Source: Oxyruncus cristatus
Taxonomy: Eukaryota > Chordata > Aves > Passeriformes > Cotingidae
DNA: 64,000 nt
Reading direction: 5' to 3'
NCBI GenBank assembly: GCA_013399855.1
Contig: VXAY01003767.1
Span: 309,657 to 373,656 of the forward strand
The translations under genes were made by a program, and so were the position numbers. Under the pieces are notes generated by a model. It had not been told where the DNA came from, searched no databases, and saw nothing but the letters and a program-made list of their open reading frames with translations. Each line of letters starts with the position of its first letter. The first letter of the stretch is position 1. This document shows positions 25,401 through 37,594 of the stretch, in pieces.

Positions 25401-27990
25401 AAGTGTTTAACTGATTTCCATACATACCTTCTAGACCTTTCATTCTCTAGTCAACCACAGAAAACACAGAAATTATACCCAGCTCACCTAGCATAGGGTC
25501 AGATGGCTGAGGAATGCTTCTGACAGTGAAACCAGTGTGCTGTGAGTTTATGTAGTTAGAGCAGGGCCTGTAACATCCTGAATCAGCTTTTGAACATGTG
25601 CCTGATGCATCCTTCATCCTACAAAAAGCAGAAATTCTACCTTATTATCACTTGTCTCTAAAGAGAAAGAAAACTAACACAAAAGTATTTCTTCTTACAG
25701 CTGGAGAACCATGTCCTATATTAATATGTTAGATAGCTGCTAAATACACTTAGTAGCTTGATGTCATCAAAGTACTTGTACAGACCTCGTTTGTGTCACT
25801 GGAGCAATAAAAAGTACAGCTTGGAGGCAAATACTTGGGCATAAACAGTTGTATAAGTATATGCTTGCGTGCATGTATATTACAGATGTTTAGAGCAAAA
25901 GGGGTTGTGCTTGTCATGAGAAGTTGCTTCCAGGATTAACACTTCTGGGGGACAGACTGGTTTTCCAGGTCACAGTTTTATACTAAAGAATGTAAAGCTC
26001 ATTCTTACTATGTGCCTACTTCCTTTGGGAATTTGACTGACCTAATACTCAGTAACGGGAGCTATCGGATGAAGATTAAAAGACACCTCTGTATTCAACA
26101 GAAAAATTTGTAGTAAAATTAACTAAATAAGATTTTTAGTTTTAGACTTCGAAGTATCCGATTTTATAGAATGGTTTATTTTCTGTGTAACTGAGCTCTG
26201 GAGACTAACTTCTCTGATTTCATAATGTCTTAGGTTTTTACCTCTTCTGTTTCCTTTAAACTGAAATTTTGATGAAGCTGATTAAGTCATCAACTTTGTC
26301 TGCTAGGTACAGGGCAGAGCTGTTGTACAGGATTTAAAAACAGATATGATGACACCTAGTGGCACTGAAAAACAGTCATTCTTAAAATAATGACAAAATG
26401 CAATGTAGTTTAAATATTCCCATATAAAGAAACTGAAAAGGTTGTCTGTGCTTATGCTTCACTCATTTTAATATTAAAAAAACTGCAGTGGTTCGAATTT
26501 TTATTTCTACATTTTCATTTATTGGGGAGAAAACAATAAATAAAACATTGTTCTCAGTACAGAAAATAAAATTGTTTTTTTTGAGATTCTTGTTTGCTAC
26601 AAGGTTACAATGACCTCTCAAAAAAAGATCCAAAAGGAAAAAGTTATCGCCGTATGTAGCTTTATCTCACTGATGAGATATCAAGGCTTAACTATTTGTC
26701 TTTCCTAAGGAAGTTAGTTCCACAGGGATAAATAAAGATTACAGAATTTTCTCCTCTGATAAGTTACATCACAGGAAACAAAAAGGACTGGAAGGGGATT
26801 CTAAAATTCTTTTTTATTTTTGCTACTTTAATTATCTCTGAATGTGATAAGACTACTAGTTGCTTACAGGACCTGCATGAACATGTAACTAATATTCAAT
26901 TTCCCCAATTCTTCAAGTAATAGTTGGTAGTATTAAGTAGAAGTAATTAATAGATTATCAAAATAATCTGATATCACTTTTATTATTCAATGTTTTTAAA
27001 TCTAGAAGCAATCATCAAATGAATCAACACTTAAACATGTAGGATTTTCAGATATCCCTCTATGAGCTCTTAACACAGAACACATATAATTCCATGCACC
27101 AAGTAGCAGTTGAACCATGAAAGGAAATGTGAATTACCTTAGCATTTCTAGCTTTGTAATTTAAAGACTCTGCCAACTTTCTATTCTTGTTTTTCCAAGA
27201 GTCTCTTGTCAATGAAAATGCCCAAAAAGAAAGCATCCCTTCCTCATAATTCTGTTATTTGATGGCAACACCTCTTCTCTCATTAGGTATCTAAGATCCC
27301 TTGTTTTGCCTATTCTGACTTTCTCTTCCCATGCACATACCCTGTGCTTTACCCTCAAAGGTATCTGGTATTTGTCAAGAGTAACAACAACAAAAAATTA
27401 AAAAGGAAAATCAAGGTATTCAGGCAGAAGGTGAGAGGTTATTAATCAAACAATGGAATAAAGAACTAGCTATAAAATAAAAGAGAGAAGTATATTTCCT
27501 CTTTATGGAGTTTTACTGGATTTTATGTGACCAGAAGGTAAGCATGTATATAGCAATAAACAATAAGCCCCCTACTTGCCTGCTGTATTTTTTGTTAGAG
27601 AGTGTATAATAAATCTGAGTTCATCTCCATCCTAATGCCTGCAGAAAATCAGTTTTATAAAAAAATATGGAGAAATGTACCACACAATAATATCTTAGTG
27701 TACCAGTTCTGCGATGGATTTTCAAGTGTGACAAGAAATACACCACACTTTTCACAGGATGGTGCCACAGGCTCATACAGCCCAGGGAAAAGGTGACACT
27801 ACTCTGCATTGCTGTCATCTTGCATTTTGTTGTTTACAGAGTACAATCCATTAGCTACAATTTTCTCCTGTAGACAAAGATACTTTTAACTCTCTTGAAT
27901 TTTTCAGACATGTCAATAATACAAAAGACAGAAAGAAAGTCATAAAAAGACACAGGAGTGACATAAAAAATTTCAGAGACAAAACCTGAC

Positions 27991-28025
27991 ACCGTTAAAG
28001 TCAGTGTCGCTGACTTTAATTTGGT
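27991..28025. other. Short perfect inverted repeat (hairpin)
   Basis: TTAAAGTCAG (27,995-28,004) and its exact complement CTGACTTTAA (28,010-28,019) surround a 5-base loop TGTCG. The outer ACC/GGT bases could extend the stem with a small bulge. The stem is too short for a typical miRNA precursor. It could be a local fold or a chance palindrome. Confidence 0.8.
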
Positions 28026-28309
28026 TCCTTTGCCAGCTAAGTTTATATGACAGTTATCTTTTCAACAAGACGCTGAGAAAAATACACACAGAAATGTTTG
28101 GGGTTTTTTTGTAAAAAAACACATGGTTGGTCTGTAAAACTCCTTAAGTTTATTTGATTATGGGTGCACTCCAGCAGAGAGACACTCATCAATGAATTAA
28201 TTTACTAACCCTCAGTTCCAGGGTAATGATTTTACCCAATGGTAAAAACAAAACTAAACTCACCTTCCCCAGTCTCTGACTTGTGACTGATCATGCACAG
28301 ATAATGTAT

Positions 28310-28453
28310 TTATGAAAGAATACCTTTATGTACCATGAAAACTGCAAACAAGCAAGAGTTAAAACACTAATAACAGGAGTTAAGAATCTAAAACACAAGC
28401 ACCATGGGGTTGGTATGAAGAAAATCAACTCCACCCCAGCCAGACCCAGTACA
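28310..28453 (-). mobile_element. Truncated LTR fragment, same family as 41,241 and 60,905
   Basis: On the minus strand the piece begins at 28,453 with TGTACTGGGTCTGGCTGGG and continues through GTGGAGTTGATTTTCTTC. This matches the start of the LTR at 41,241 (GCAGTGGAGTTAATTTTCTTC). The following GGTATG and TGTGTTTTAGATTCTTAAC blocks correspond to the same early U3 region. Only about 140 bp remain; the rest of the LTR is missing or too diverged to see. Confidence 0.6.
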
Positions 28454-31400
28454 GTGGTTTCTTCAGGAATATGGCAGAAGGTATTAGGAGCACCTTCCAG
28501 GTAAACTTCATGATGCCAGGGCACAATATGTTCTTTGGAGCCTGACGACAGGAATCACTTCTTTACACACTATACTTTGCCTAGATTTTCATATAAGTGA
28601 GTGCATCTACAATAAATTAAACTCATTACAATGAGTAATTTTAAATGAAGACAGATACACTGCACCAGTGCCTGTATTTTGAGAGTAGAGAGGCCTCATA
28701 GTCTTCAAGTGTCAAGAAGTAATATACTTTAGAGAAGGCTTGGGAAAAGGAAAGCACAAAGTCCTGAACAGAAACATTATTGGATGCAGCATGCTCTAGT
28801 TTCTATAACCAGCAAGCTGAGGAAAAGGAGGTGAAATCTTTTCTGTATGTCTATCGATAGGTACTGATATAAATAAGGATATGGATGTAGATATAGTTGG
28901 ACAGATATTGTCTTTGACTATTTAATAATAAAAGAAACAAGTCATCCTTTCAGCCCTGTGACCCAGTAACACCTACCTCCAAAAAGAGACAGAATCACTT
29001 CTTTCAGTGAATTACAAAGAGTACTCTGGTTGGCCTGTCCTCACTCAAAAAAAGGACAGACTGAACTGATAGTTGCCTTTTATATTTAACTTCCGTGATT
29101 CATCATGTAGAAGGACAAGATGCAAGAGAGTGCTGCAGTATAAATATTAAAGCCAAAACTTTGGATTTGCAGTAAGAAATCCAGTAGAAATACTGGAATT
29201 CAGATTTCAAGGCTCCAGGCTAAGAACATAAAGACTAGATGTTTAGTTATAAACATTTGTATCTCTCCATTGAATTAAGTTAGCCATATGCTTATTTTAC
29301 TTAATCAAACCCAGCATGGTATAGCAAACTTGGAGCAGTCATATATCTTAAATTCTTTTATCACTTACTATATAAAACCTGAAGTATTTATTGTGTTACT
29401 AATGTGTCTGTTATTAGCAGATGAATGAAATACAAACAGGATACCCAAGCAAATTGCTTCAGTATTATAATTCATTTCCCAAGGTATCAATTAGGTAAGT
29501 TTTAATTACAGACAATTTCACAGTTTTAAGTTGCAGCTTATTAAATAATACTAGTAAGACCCACTGATGATGTTTCAAGAAATAGGAAAAATAAAATCCT
29601 TCATAGTTAATGAGAATAGATTTTATTTCAAATTAATAAAGTAAAGAGAGACATACTGGTTTTAAATATATTAATATTAATAATCATAATCTATGAATTA
29701 CATGGTCCTTTGGAGTGTTAACTCTATATTCCAAGCATATTTATTTTACTGAAGGAAATGGAGGCAGGCTTTTCAAAGACATTAATTTAGGAACACAAAA
29801 TGTTCAGTTGGAAACTCATTTGTTTACACTTACGTTTGCCAGCTTTTTCCCTTTAATGAGTTGAAATCTTCTTGGATTAATTTTATTGGAAATTTCATTA
29901 GTGTTTATAAACAAATCATGTTTACAAGGGAGGAGGATGTGCGAAAGCGAGACTGTGCCCATTCTGCATTTTCCTTTCTTTCCTGTCCATTCCTATCTAT
30001 TTGTATCACTGTCCATTCTCTTGTGCTTGATCCCTTGTAAGAACATGTACTCCACTCACAGAATATCTCCCAGAGGTCATTTTGACACCTTGATTCATAT
30101 TTCAGAGGTTTTCACGTCTCATTTCTACAAAACCATACTACAGTATGATGGAAGTCTTTGAATAGGCCCCAGTCAAGCAGAAATCCCAAAGATACAAAGA
30201 TCAACTTAGAAACTACCATTTGTCACTCATCTGCATCTCAAAAGAACCATGTGCTTCAAAAAAAGCAGTATTTCTTCAATAGGCTGGATTGAAATAGAAA
30301 TAAAAAATAAAGAAGATTCCTCATAGGATATCACTAGAGTAAAATCAAAGTCAGGATCTTGAAAATAAATAGCTCGGGAAACAATTGGGGGTTTGTGGTA
30401 GAAGCAGTAAATTACGTGAAGTACATGTGAAATAATTCTAAGGACTCTTCGTCATCCATTGATACAAACAATGACACTTTCTTCTGTCACTGTCAGTAAG
30501 GGTACATTATGGAAATTTAGAGTTGCATAGAAGAGAGATTTGTGGCAATTATCATCTCTGGTGATATTTGGAAACAATGATTTTTTATGTTTAATTGACA
30601 TTTGCTGGAAAGATAGAAAAACCAGAACACATATTTCACAACACTACCTATCTTTTAACAGATCATACAGTTTCTTCTGTTTCATATTTCTGTTACAACA
30701 GCAAGGCGTAGGACGAATAACACTTCTCTGAAATGACCAAAGCAAGCTTTTTTCCCCTTTTTTTTTCCCCTAAAGTATTCATACTATTTGAATATGAATT
30801 AGTCTATTCAAATATATATTTATATAAAATAAAAAATTCTACGTAGACTAAAGGTTTTCCTCTAAAGCACATATGGGTTTCACTCCTACATTGTATAAAA
30901 TCAGTATTTTATATATGCCTCACTAGGAAATCTGATTGTCATCTTTAAGGAGAAATTAGTAATTGGAACACAAACAACTTTGCCTTTGAGATGTTCAGCT
31001 CATTTTTTTTTGTGTTTCTAGTTCAGACTGCAGAGAAATGAGACAATCAGCAGCAGGTGAACACAAGTCCTTAATTTTCATCAAGAAAACAACAAATGCA
31101 GTACATAAATGATACCTACTGAAACTGCCTAGGCTGTCTGGCTGGGAAGGCTACTTCCTTACTCACAAATAAGGAATGCCCAGTGCAACACACCATAGTG
31201 TGCTGAACAAAACTGTTTGGTCTTCTTTTGCATATGTCATTCTGTTCATAGGTTCCAAACTCCTTTAATATAGTTATGGAAACTAAGTGTACAATAGGCT
31301 GATTAAGCTTTTAGTAAGACTAATGGCATACATATCTCACATATGACAAACAACACATAATAATTCACTTTTATATCCAGAACTTTGCTTTTAACCTATA

Positions 31401-32352
31401 GTCCTCGGGCCTAAAGCATTGGCAGGCTGGTCTATAAGGAATTGAACAAAGCAAGCTTATGCTTAAACTGAATAGACACATATTCAAACTTCCACTGGGA
31501 AGTGTTTCTATGTCCACAGATTAAATGAAATCTTCATAATGACTGGTCTGTTCAGGATAAAATCACAACAAATAAAATCACTTGTATAAAAGACAAACAG
31601 GATTGCACAAAGGGATATAAAATGCTGTTCATATTACAAATGACAAATTCAAGGGTCTGATGTTTGATATTTACATGTACTTTTTGTATAGCTCCAGCTA
31701 GACTGCCTCATAATTAGAGACAACTCCCATGAGGTAGAAAGTAATTGCTCATTTGTAAATGAGGTACTTCTGGATCAAGAAGTGATTAAAATATTTATAT
31801 TGCACAGCTTGTTCAATTCACTCATATAATCAGATTAATTTACTTTAATTCACTAGGCATCAACATTTACATGTTTTTTCTCCAAAAAATGGTACTTGAA
31901 ATAGAATAACTTTTTATTACCTATTTTGCAGCTTAATAATGTCAGTGTGTGGGGTGGATAGATGGCTACTGCCTCATTAGCATTTGTTATTTACTCTATA
32001 AGCATTATGTTGTGTACTGGACATGAAAAATTTATAGGTACTTCTTATGAAATAAATTTCAGTCTGGAATCTTCAGAGAATACGGTTTGAATTAATCAAG
32101 ATTCACTAGTAACAAGTACGTATTATTTTGTGAGTCCTGAGGAAAAAATTCAATTTTATTTTTTTTTCAGCAAACCAAAGTTTTCATATCTGGTTTTGTA
32201 AAACCTGATATTCTAATCTGACCTTTATTTATAAACTAAAATCTACTGTGATTTATGTTGATTTCTCTCCCAAAGTATTTAAGACAATAAATTAACTGGA
32301 GTGCAAATACAAATGCCTGTTGGATACCTGAAATTCATCTCAATTTATACAC
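28454..32352. other. Unique AT-rich DNA
   Basis: Single-copy AT-rich sequence. It contains one weak candidate exon (29,421-29,494), a T-run at about 30,759-30,768 and ATATAT patches near 30,814-30,825. No gene or transposon is recognised. Confidence 0.5.
29421..29494 (+). other. Candidate small exon (weak)
   Basis: The segment lies between TGTCTGTTATTAGCAG (acceptor-like, ending 29,420) and GTAAGT (29,495-29,500). One frame is open for 24 codons and begins with ATG; the other two hit stops at once. The peptide is unrecognised. A 74-bp open segment between such sites is easily found by chance. Confidence 0.12.
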
Positions 32353-32501
<149 letters not shown>

Positions 32502-34025
32502 GTATAAACCCTTGCAAATAACTTGCAGTGTCAGTCAGGGCCAGTAAGTACAATGTTTATGATACAAAGTGCCCAGATATTCAAGGTGGGACTTTCATGA
32601 GTGTTATTAAAGAGCCTGACAAAAACTTCAGTAAACACATTTCTTCTGCAGATTGAACAGATCCACCTGAAGCTGAACTGCTTGGAGTTCAGGCCAGCCT
32701 TTCAGCCTGCCCAAGAAGATGGGTAATGGCTCAGATTTTAACTAATTGTGTAAGCTAATTCAGACATGTTTATCCAGCTTTGCTGTTACAGCAAAGTAGA
32801 TACAACCCCTACTAAATGTACTAACAGTGGCAGTACTGAGAAACCCTACCATATTTGGGGACTTTGCTTCATTTAGTATCCTTCTACATTACATTCCACA
32901 TGGATATATACGAAAAAGCACTGAAAAAGGCATTTTGGGCAAGCAGAAGGCACTTTGTATTCTGATGTAGCCTATCCTGGTTCCTGTGGGAGTCTGTGGT
33001 TACAGGACAAACCATCATATTGATGTTTAGACTTCCCACAGATTAATAAGCTGATTAAAAAAAAAATTAAAAAGGTTCTGGCTTTAAGACTGACAAGATA
33101 ATATCCAAAAAACATTACTGACCATGAGATTATATTGAGACTTTTTGTTAATCTCCAAGGAACTACCGTGAAAATGTTACAGGAAGTAAAAATATACTTA
33201 ATAAAGATTAAAAATAGTGTTTCTAGAGTAAAAACCATGGCTATCAATAAAAAAATATAGCCTTTTACTTTGTTTACCATGTTTACCTTTAATGGGATCC
33301 ACAGAGGTGGGATGCCTGACTAAAGATGGCTGACAACTGTGGAACAAATCAAAATGTTTTATTGTATCTATTTAAAATACCAATTTCTCAGGGGTTTATG
33401 ACATTTTTGGTTAAATTATATTAAAACTTCATGTATAATTGTTATCAGCTACATGTGTACCAGGAACTAATTAGAATGGGGGTGAAAGAGAAGGATATAA
33501 ATTTTTCCTGTAATCAATGGAAAATGTGATACATAGGAATTTTGAACTCTTGGTTTGACAGACACCTTGCCCACGCTTCAGATAAACAAACCTCAAAGCA
33601 ACAATAGCTCCGTGAAGTGATTTTAAACTAAATGTTAAATGAAATCTCTGAGTTACAGTATTTATTTGCCTTCTATATCAATGCAGATGGACAATGTTCA
33701 GTGGACAGCTTAGGGCAGAGGATCTGCAGTGATTCTTGTTGCCTTCAGGAACAGAACTCTGTACATTCAGTTCTGTCAGACACAGGCTGCCTACAGTGTC
33801 TGCCTGCATAAAAGAAAATAAAACAAACAATTCTCCAGTATCAGACTAAATGATACTTCCTAAGAGACTTTGCTGTGGTTTGTTAAAAAGCAGAGAAAAA
33901 AAAATTAGGTTACAGGAATGTACTTGCCAAAACAAAAGCCTACAATGTCCCTCTGACAAGCTGTCAAAGGTTTAGCCTTGTGATTTTTGCATAGTTTTTA
34001 TCAACTCATAAATTTTTTTAATAGG
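32502..34025. other. Unique AT-rich DNA
   Basis: No recognised gene or repeat. A minus-strand frame of 102 codons (33,280-32,972) is rich in F, I, L and K and looks like a chance frame in AT-rich DNA. Confidence 0.5.
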
Positions 34026-34082
34026 TAAGAAAAGTTCGCATAGACAAAACAGATCTCCTTGACATGGGGATTAATATTAAAA

Positions 34083-34088
34083 TTTATT
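34083..34088 (-). promoter_or_regulatory. LTR poly(A) signal AATAAA
   Basis: TTTATT on the plus strand, in the R-like part of the minus-strand LTR, about 55 bp before its end. Confidence 0.5.
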
Positions 34089-34507
34089 GCTACGTTATAC
34101 AAACTAAGGGAATACTTATATACACAACAACTCTAACTTTCTAAATTTCTTATAATAATAAACTTATATATTTACAAATATCACCCCTCCTTTCTTTCTT
34201 CAAAAACAGTCTAGAGGAAAAAGGAGAAGAAAAAGTCTTTAAGGTAACAGTTCCAAATCACCACAGCTCGAAAATCTCTCTCTCCATCAGAATGCAAGGC
34301 AGTCTGCCTCCCACCTCTAGCCACTTGTCTATGGCTACTGAGGGTTTACCATGGGCTTCAATGGAACATTCGTATCACCATGTTGTCACCAAGGAGTATA
34401 GGGTTCTGTGGAGGTTCCTCCCACGAGGAGTTTCAGGGGGTTTCCTAAGAGTTACCACCCCTCCCCAGGTCACAGGAGTTTTAGGTTTCTTTTGGCTCAG
34501 TCCATAC

Positions 34508-34861
34508 TCAAAAACACTCTCCAGTGTTATGCTCTGCTGCTCCAAGTAGCCTCTTCTCTCTCTCTCTCTGGAATTCTTCTGACTTTCTGCTTTTGGCCAG
34601 ACGCCCAATCTTGGCTCTCGGCCGTGGCTGGTTACTCCAATTCACCACTGCGCCCCCATTTGCAATGAAAGGGGTCATCCTGCCATCACCCCCAGTCCAA
34701 AATTGCACTGGGCCCCCGGTATAGGGGCTTAGTGTAAGGCTAAGCTTTTGGACAAAGTCCCAAGGTCGTGAGGGAGCTCGGCCCCTCAAAGGAGAGTTCA
34801 CCAGCTCCTCCACCATTCTATGGCTGCAATGCTTCTGCAACTTGCTGCATGCGGCTTCCAC
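34508..34861 (-). other. 117-codon open frame inside the LTR
   Basis: The longest minus-strand frame within the 34,026-35,262 LTR. It runs in the LTR's own sense from an ATG at 34,861. The composition is mixed (basic N-terminal half, a GGPVQFWTGGDG glycine-rich stretch, and a charged RKSEEFQREREKR tail). No retroviral domain is recognisable. LTRs seldom encode protein and GC-rich DNA has few stops, so this is probably a chance frame. A captured or accessory reading frame is a remote alternative. Confidence 0.15.
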
Positions 34862-35262
34862 ATGATTCAGCTTTGGTCACAAGCCATCCCTGTCCTCCCT
34901 GAGGCAGGCCAAGCCCCGGGAGAGCCCACACGAAGGTTTCTTCACTCCAAATAATCTTCCACAGATGGCAGGGGTTTTAGTGTTTAAGTCTTTTCCCCTG
35001 CTGGAGGGGGAGAGGGGGCCCGCCCGGCCTCTCCTCCCCTCTCCTGCTACGCTGACCTTGGAGGCTACAGTGCTATCTCTTGTTCTCCTCCGCTCTCCTC
35101 CAGGCTGGAATTACTTCTGCGCCACACCTTTCTTTTCCAGTTGGTTAAATATGTCATTCGTAGAGATGTCACAAAAATCTTTGATTGGCTACTTAGCTGG
35201 AATTTCACCCGGAATTAACCATTTTCTACCCCAATACTGGGGGGATGGGCTAAACCATAACA

Positions 35263-35893
35263 CAAGGAAAGGGCCTTTACTGTCACCGTTAGTATTTCCA
35301 CCTCTAGGCATAGTTCTTAAACTTCTGGCATACAAATTCTGAAAAAATAGTCCTTAATCAAATGTGATGAGACCTCAGTGAGAAGCAGTTTCTCTCTGGA
35401 AAGAATTCCAAGGAAATTTGAAACTGTAAAATGGAAAAGAGGATAAATAAAGTCATTGTTATCGTATAAAGAAAGAAACAAAATCTTTATTACTATGTTT
35501 TGAAATAATTAAGGCTGAAGTTAGCATCTTAAGTTTTAGCCATACGGATATTTTTCCTTGGGATCTTTGCTTGTTATAGTTAACTGTACCTTTGATCGTT
35601 AGTGTTTTTACCTCCTATTACTAATCTGTAACAAAAATAACAGCAGAAACCTGTCCACAAAAAAGCAGTCACAAGCTGATTTCACCTTTTGCATATTTCA
35701 GAATGAAAAATACACAAACAAAAGGATCTCTTCATAAGTGTCTATGTGCAATGCTGTATTCATGCTTAATTAGATGCTGTTACTTTTTGGTCTGTGTTTG
35801 GCTCAGCCACCTGTCAGAGTCTATTCTTTTCCTGCCAAGTTATTTGAGAACAAGCACTGATAAATGACATCTTCCTCCTTGAAGGAAGCATCT
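35263..35893. other. Unique AT-rich spacer between two LTRs
   Basis: AT-rich single-copy sequence separating the two solo LTRs. No gene or repeat is recognised. Confidence 0.5.
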
Positions 35894-36502
35894 TGTATAA
35901 ACTGAAATTAATTGGGGCCTGACTATTGGCCAACAGCCCTCCAAGGACATCTGAAGGAGAAAGTGAAGAGGAGGAGGATGAAGTAAACCCCCAGACTCAT
36001 TCAGGAAAGACCTCCCCAGGGTGTATTACGCAGGCACGGGGGGATTTCCAATGTAGTAACACACATGCAGAAGGGGCACCACTTACATAACAGGGGGAGG
36101 GACCAAAGGCTTGTGGCTGGCCGGTGCTGGCCACACCTGCCCAGGTAGATGTCATAGGTTAACTGTATAACTGTATATCAAGCAGATATCTTGTACTGGG
36201 AGTGGACTCAAGCTTCACAGGGAGGGCAACATTACCTCTGCGGGGACACCTCTCATCCTGTGAACTTGCCGACGCTCCAGGGATGCAGCTTCTGCTATGG
36301 GGAAATTTACACATTCTGGGGTCTGTAAGACAACCTTGTAAGTAATGCATGAGTGAGTGGGGGATTGTCTTGGGGGTTTGTTTCCCTATTCTCTTTCCTG
36401 TGTCTCGATTTCTCACTTTGTTCACTACTTCTTTTTAATAAATGTTGTTTTGTTGAATTTTCAACGGTGTACTGGTTTCAGTTTAGCAATCCCCCTGCTA
36501 CA
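35894..36502 (+). mobile_element. Solo LTR of an avian endogenous retrovirus, plus strand
   Basis: The block starts around TGTATAAACTG, has a GC-rich U3 (for example GCCTGACTATTGGCCAACAG at 35,918-35,937), AATAAA at 36,437-36,442, and ends in AATCCCCCTGCTACA at 36,502. The TG start, CA end and poly(A) signal about 60 bp before the end give a typical LTR of about 0.6 kb. It is unrelated in sequence to the LTR at 34,026-35,262. No internal retroviral genes are present. The left edge could be shifted by about 10 bp and no target duplication is evident. Confidence 0.68.
36437..36442 (+). promoter_or_regulatory. LTR poly(A) signal AATAAA
   Basis: AATAAA followed by a T/G-rich stretch (TGTTGTTTTGTTG), the usual layout of an R-region cleavage signal. 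Confidence 0.55.
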
Positions 36503-36669
36503 AATACTGTTTATAGGAGATAGATTTTTTTTTTCCTATAAAACCAAAAAAGGAAGTCTTTAGTGGTTTAATTCTTAACCCTGGTGCAACTTAGTGGACA
36601 AAATCTCACACAAACATAGCTTTCACATTTATTTATTGCATCTGCATTGTTTTGGTTAGTAAACAGGAT
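36503..36669. other. Unique spacer
   Basis: Short AT-rich spacer between the LTR and the CR1 pair, with a T-run near 36,526-36,534. Nothing else is seen. Confidence 0.5.
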
Positions 36670-37594
36670 TTTCACAGAGTTGTGGTACCACAGAAAACTC
36701 AGTCTGGAAGGGAGTTTGTGAGGTCTCCAGCCTAATCTCCTGTTCACAGCAATGCAGGCTCTGAGGTCCAACCTGGTTGCTCAGGGCTTTGTCCCACTAG
36801 ATGTTGAAAACCTCCAAAACTGCATAGCCTCTCTGGGCAGCCTGCCCCATTGCTGAGCTGCCCTCAAGGTGAAGAAATTTCTCCTTTTATCCAGTATGAA
36901 CATCTCTTGTCTCAGTTTACAGCCATTGACCCTCTTCCTCCTACCACACAGAATTGTTGAAGGCTGGGCTTTATCTCCTTGATAAACTCTCTGAAGGTAT
37001 TTGGGAGGCTAATCATAAGTGTGTCCAAAGCTATCCTTTCTACAAGTCTTGTCTCTCAGCATCATCCCACAGGGCAAGTTCTCCCACCACCTCCACCCTG
37101 AGGACCCTCTGCTGAATACACTCCATTTTGTTAATATCTTTCTGGTATCAAGGGACTAAAACTGAGCAAAGTAATGTGGATTTGGCCTAATGAGTGCTGA
37201 GTAGAGGATAAACCACTCTCTGTGTCTGCTGGCCACGGTTCTGTTTATATAGACCAGGAAGCTGCTAGCCCTCTTTGCTGGCTCAGGCTCATCTCACTGC
37301 TCACCATAGCCTTTCCTGCAGAGCTGCTCCCAGCTTGTCTCTTTGCCACCTGTTGCCATTATAGGAGTTCTTCTGCCTCAGGACTAGACTTCACTCTTGT
37401 CCTTGATCAAATTCATAAGATTCTAATCTGTCCAATTCTTAAGCTTGTCCAGATCACTTTGGATAGGACCCTACCCCCAAGCATATCAACTTGTCTTCCC
37501 TGAGTTTGTTTTTTTCTACACATTTCATGAGCATATGCTTCATTGCCTCCTCCAACCCGTTGATAAAGATGCTAACCAAGACATCAGGCACAGC
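36670..37594 (-). mobile_element. CR1-family LINE fragment, minus strand, old
   Basis: In reverse orientation the block matches CR1 landmarks in order. The 3'UTR comes first (CTCAGGGCTTTGTCCC, then CCTCTCTGGGCAGCCTGCCC at 36,828-36,847). The region complementary to the post-RT segment follows (AATGAGTGCTGAGTAGAGGA near 37,189-37,208). The complement of the distal RT domain comes last (CTTGTCCAGATCACTTTGGA and GATAAAGATGCTAACCAAGA). It is heavily diverged and all frames are broken. Its truncated 5' side meets a second, plus-strand CR1 at about 37,595. Confidence 0.85.

Larger units (their letters stand above)
17481..28309. other. Long unique AT-rich stretch
   Basis: About 10.8 kb without a recognised gene or clear transposon. 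Local features are overlapping minus-strand open frames at 18,639-19,290, a CAACAA-rich and A-rich patch at 21,375-21,432, and a GC-richer block at 21,770-22,210. There are short tandem duplications at 22,246-22,290 and 22,404-22,441, a GGGCT triplet repeat near 24,294-24,309, and a perfect 10-bp-stem hairpin at 27,995-28,019. The rest is single-copy DNA that could include conserved noncoding elements, which cannot be judged from one sequence. Confidence 0.5.
34026..35262 (-). mobile_element. Solo LTR of an avian endogenous retrovirus, minus strand, about 1.2 kb
   Basis: Read on the minus strand, the element opens at 35,262 with TGTTATGGTTTAGCCC, continues through a GC-rich U3 with purine-rich stretches, and ends in an AT-rich R/U5. 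That end has an AATAAA at 34,088-34,083 followed by CAAGGAGATCTGTTTTGTC. The TGTNNTGGTTTAGCCC opening and the U5 end are typical of bird ERV LTRs. No gag, pol or env sequence adjoins it. Its GC content stands out sharply from the flanks and explains the cluster of long overlapping frames (up to 125 codons) in several frames. No target-site duplication could be confirmed by eye. Confidence 0.72.

Noticed and set aside
34965..35342. 125-codon plus-strand frame
   Set aside because: It is antisense to the minus-strand LTR and runs past its edge, with competing frames on both strands. It is a composition effect.
34026..36502. One full provirus bounded by two LTRs
   Set aside because: The two LTRs are in opposite orientation and unrelated in sequence, and the roughly 630 bp between them is AT-rich with no gag, pol or env remnants.
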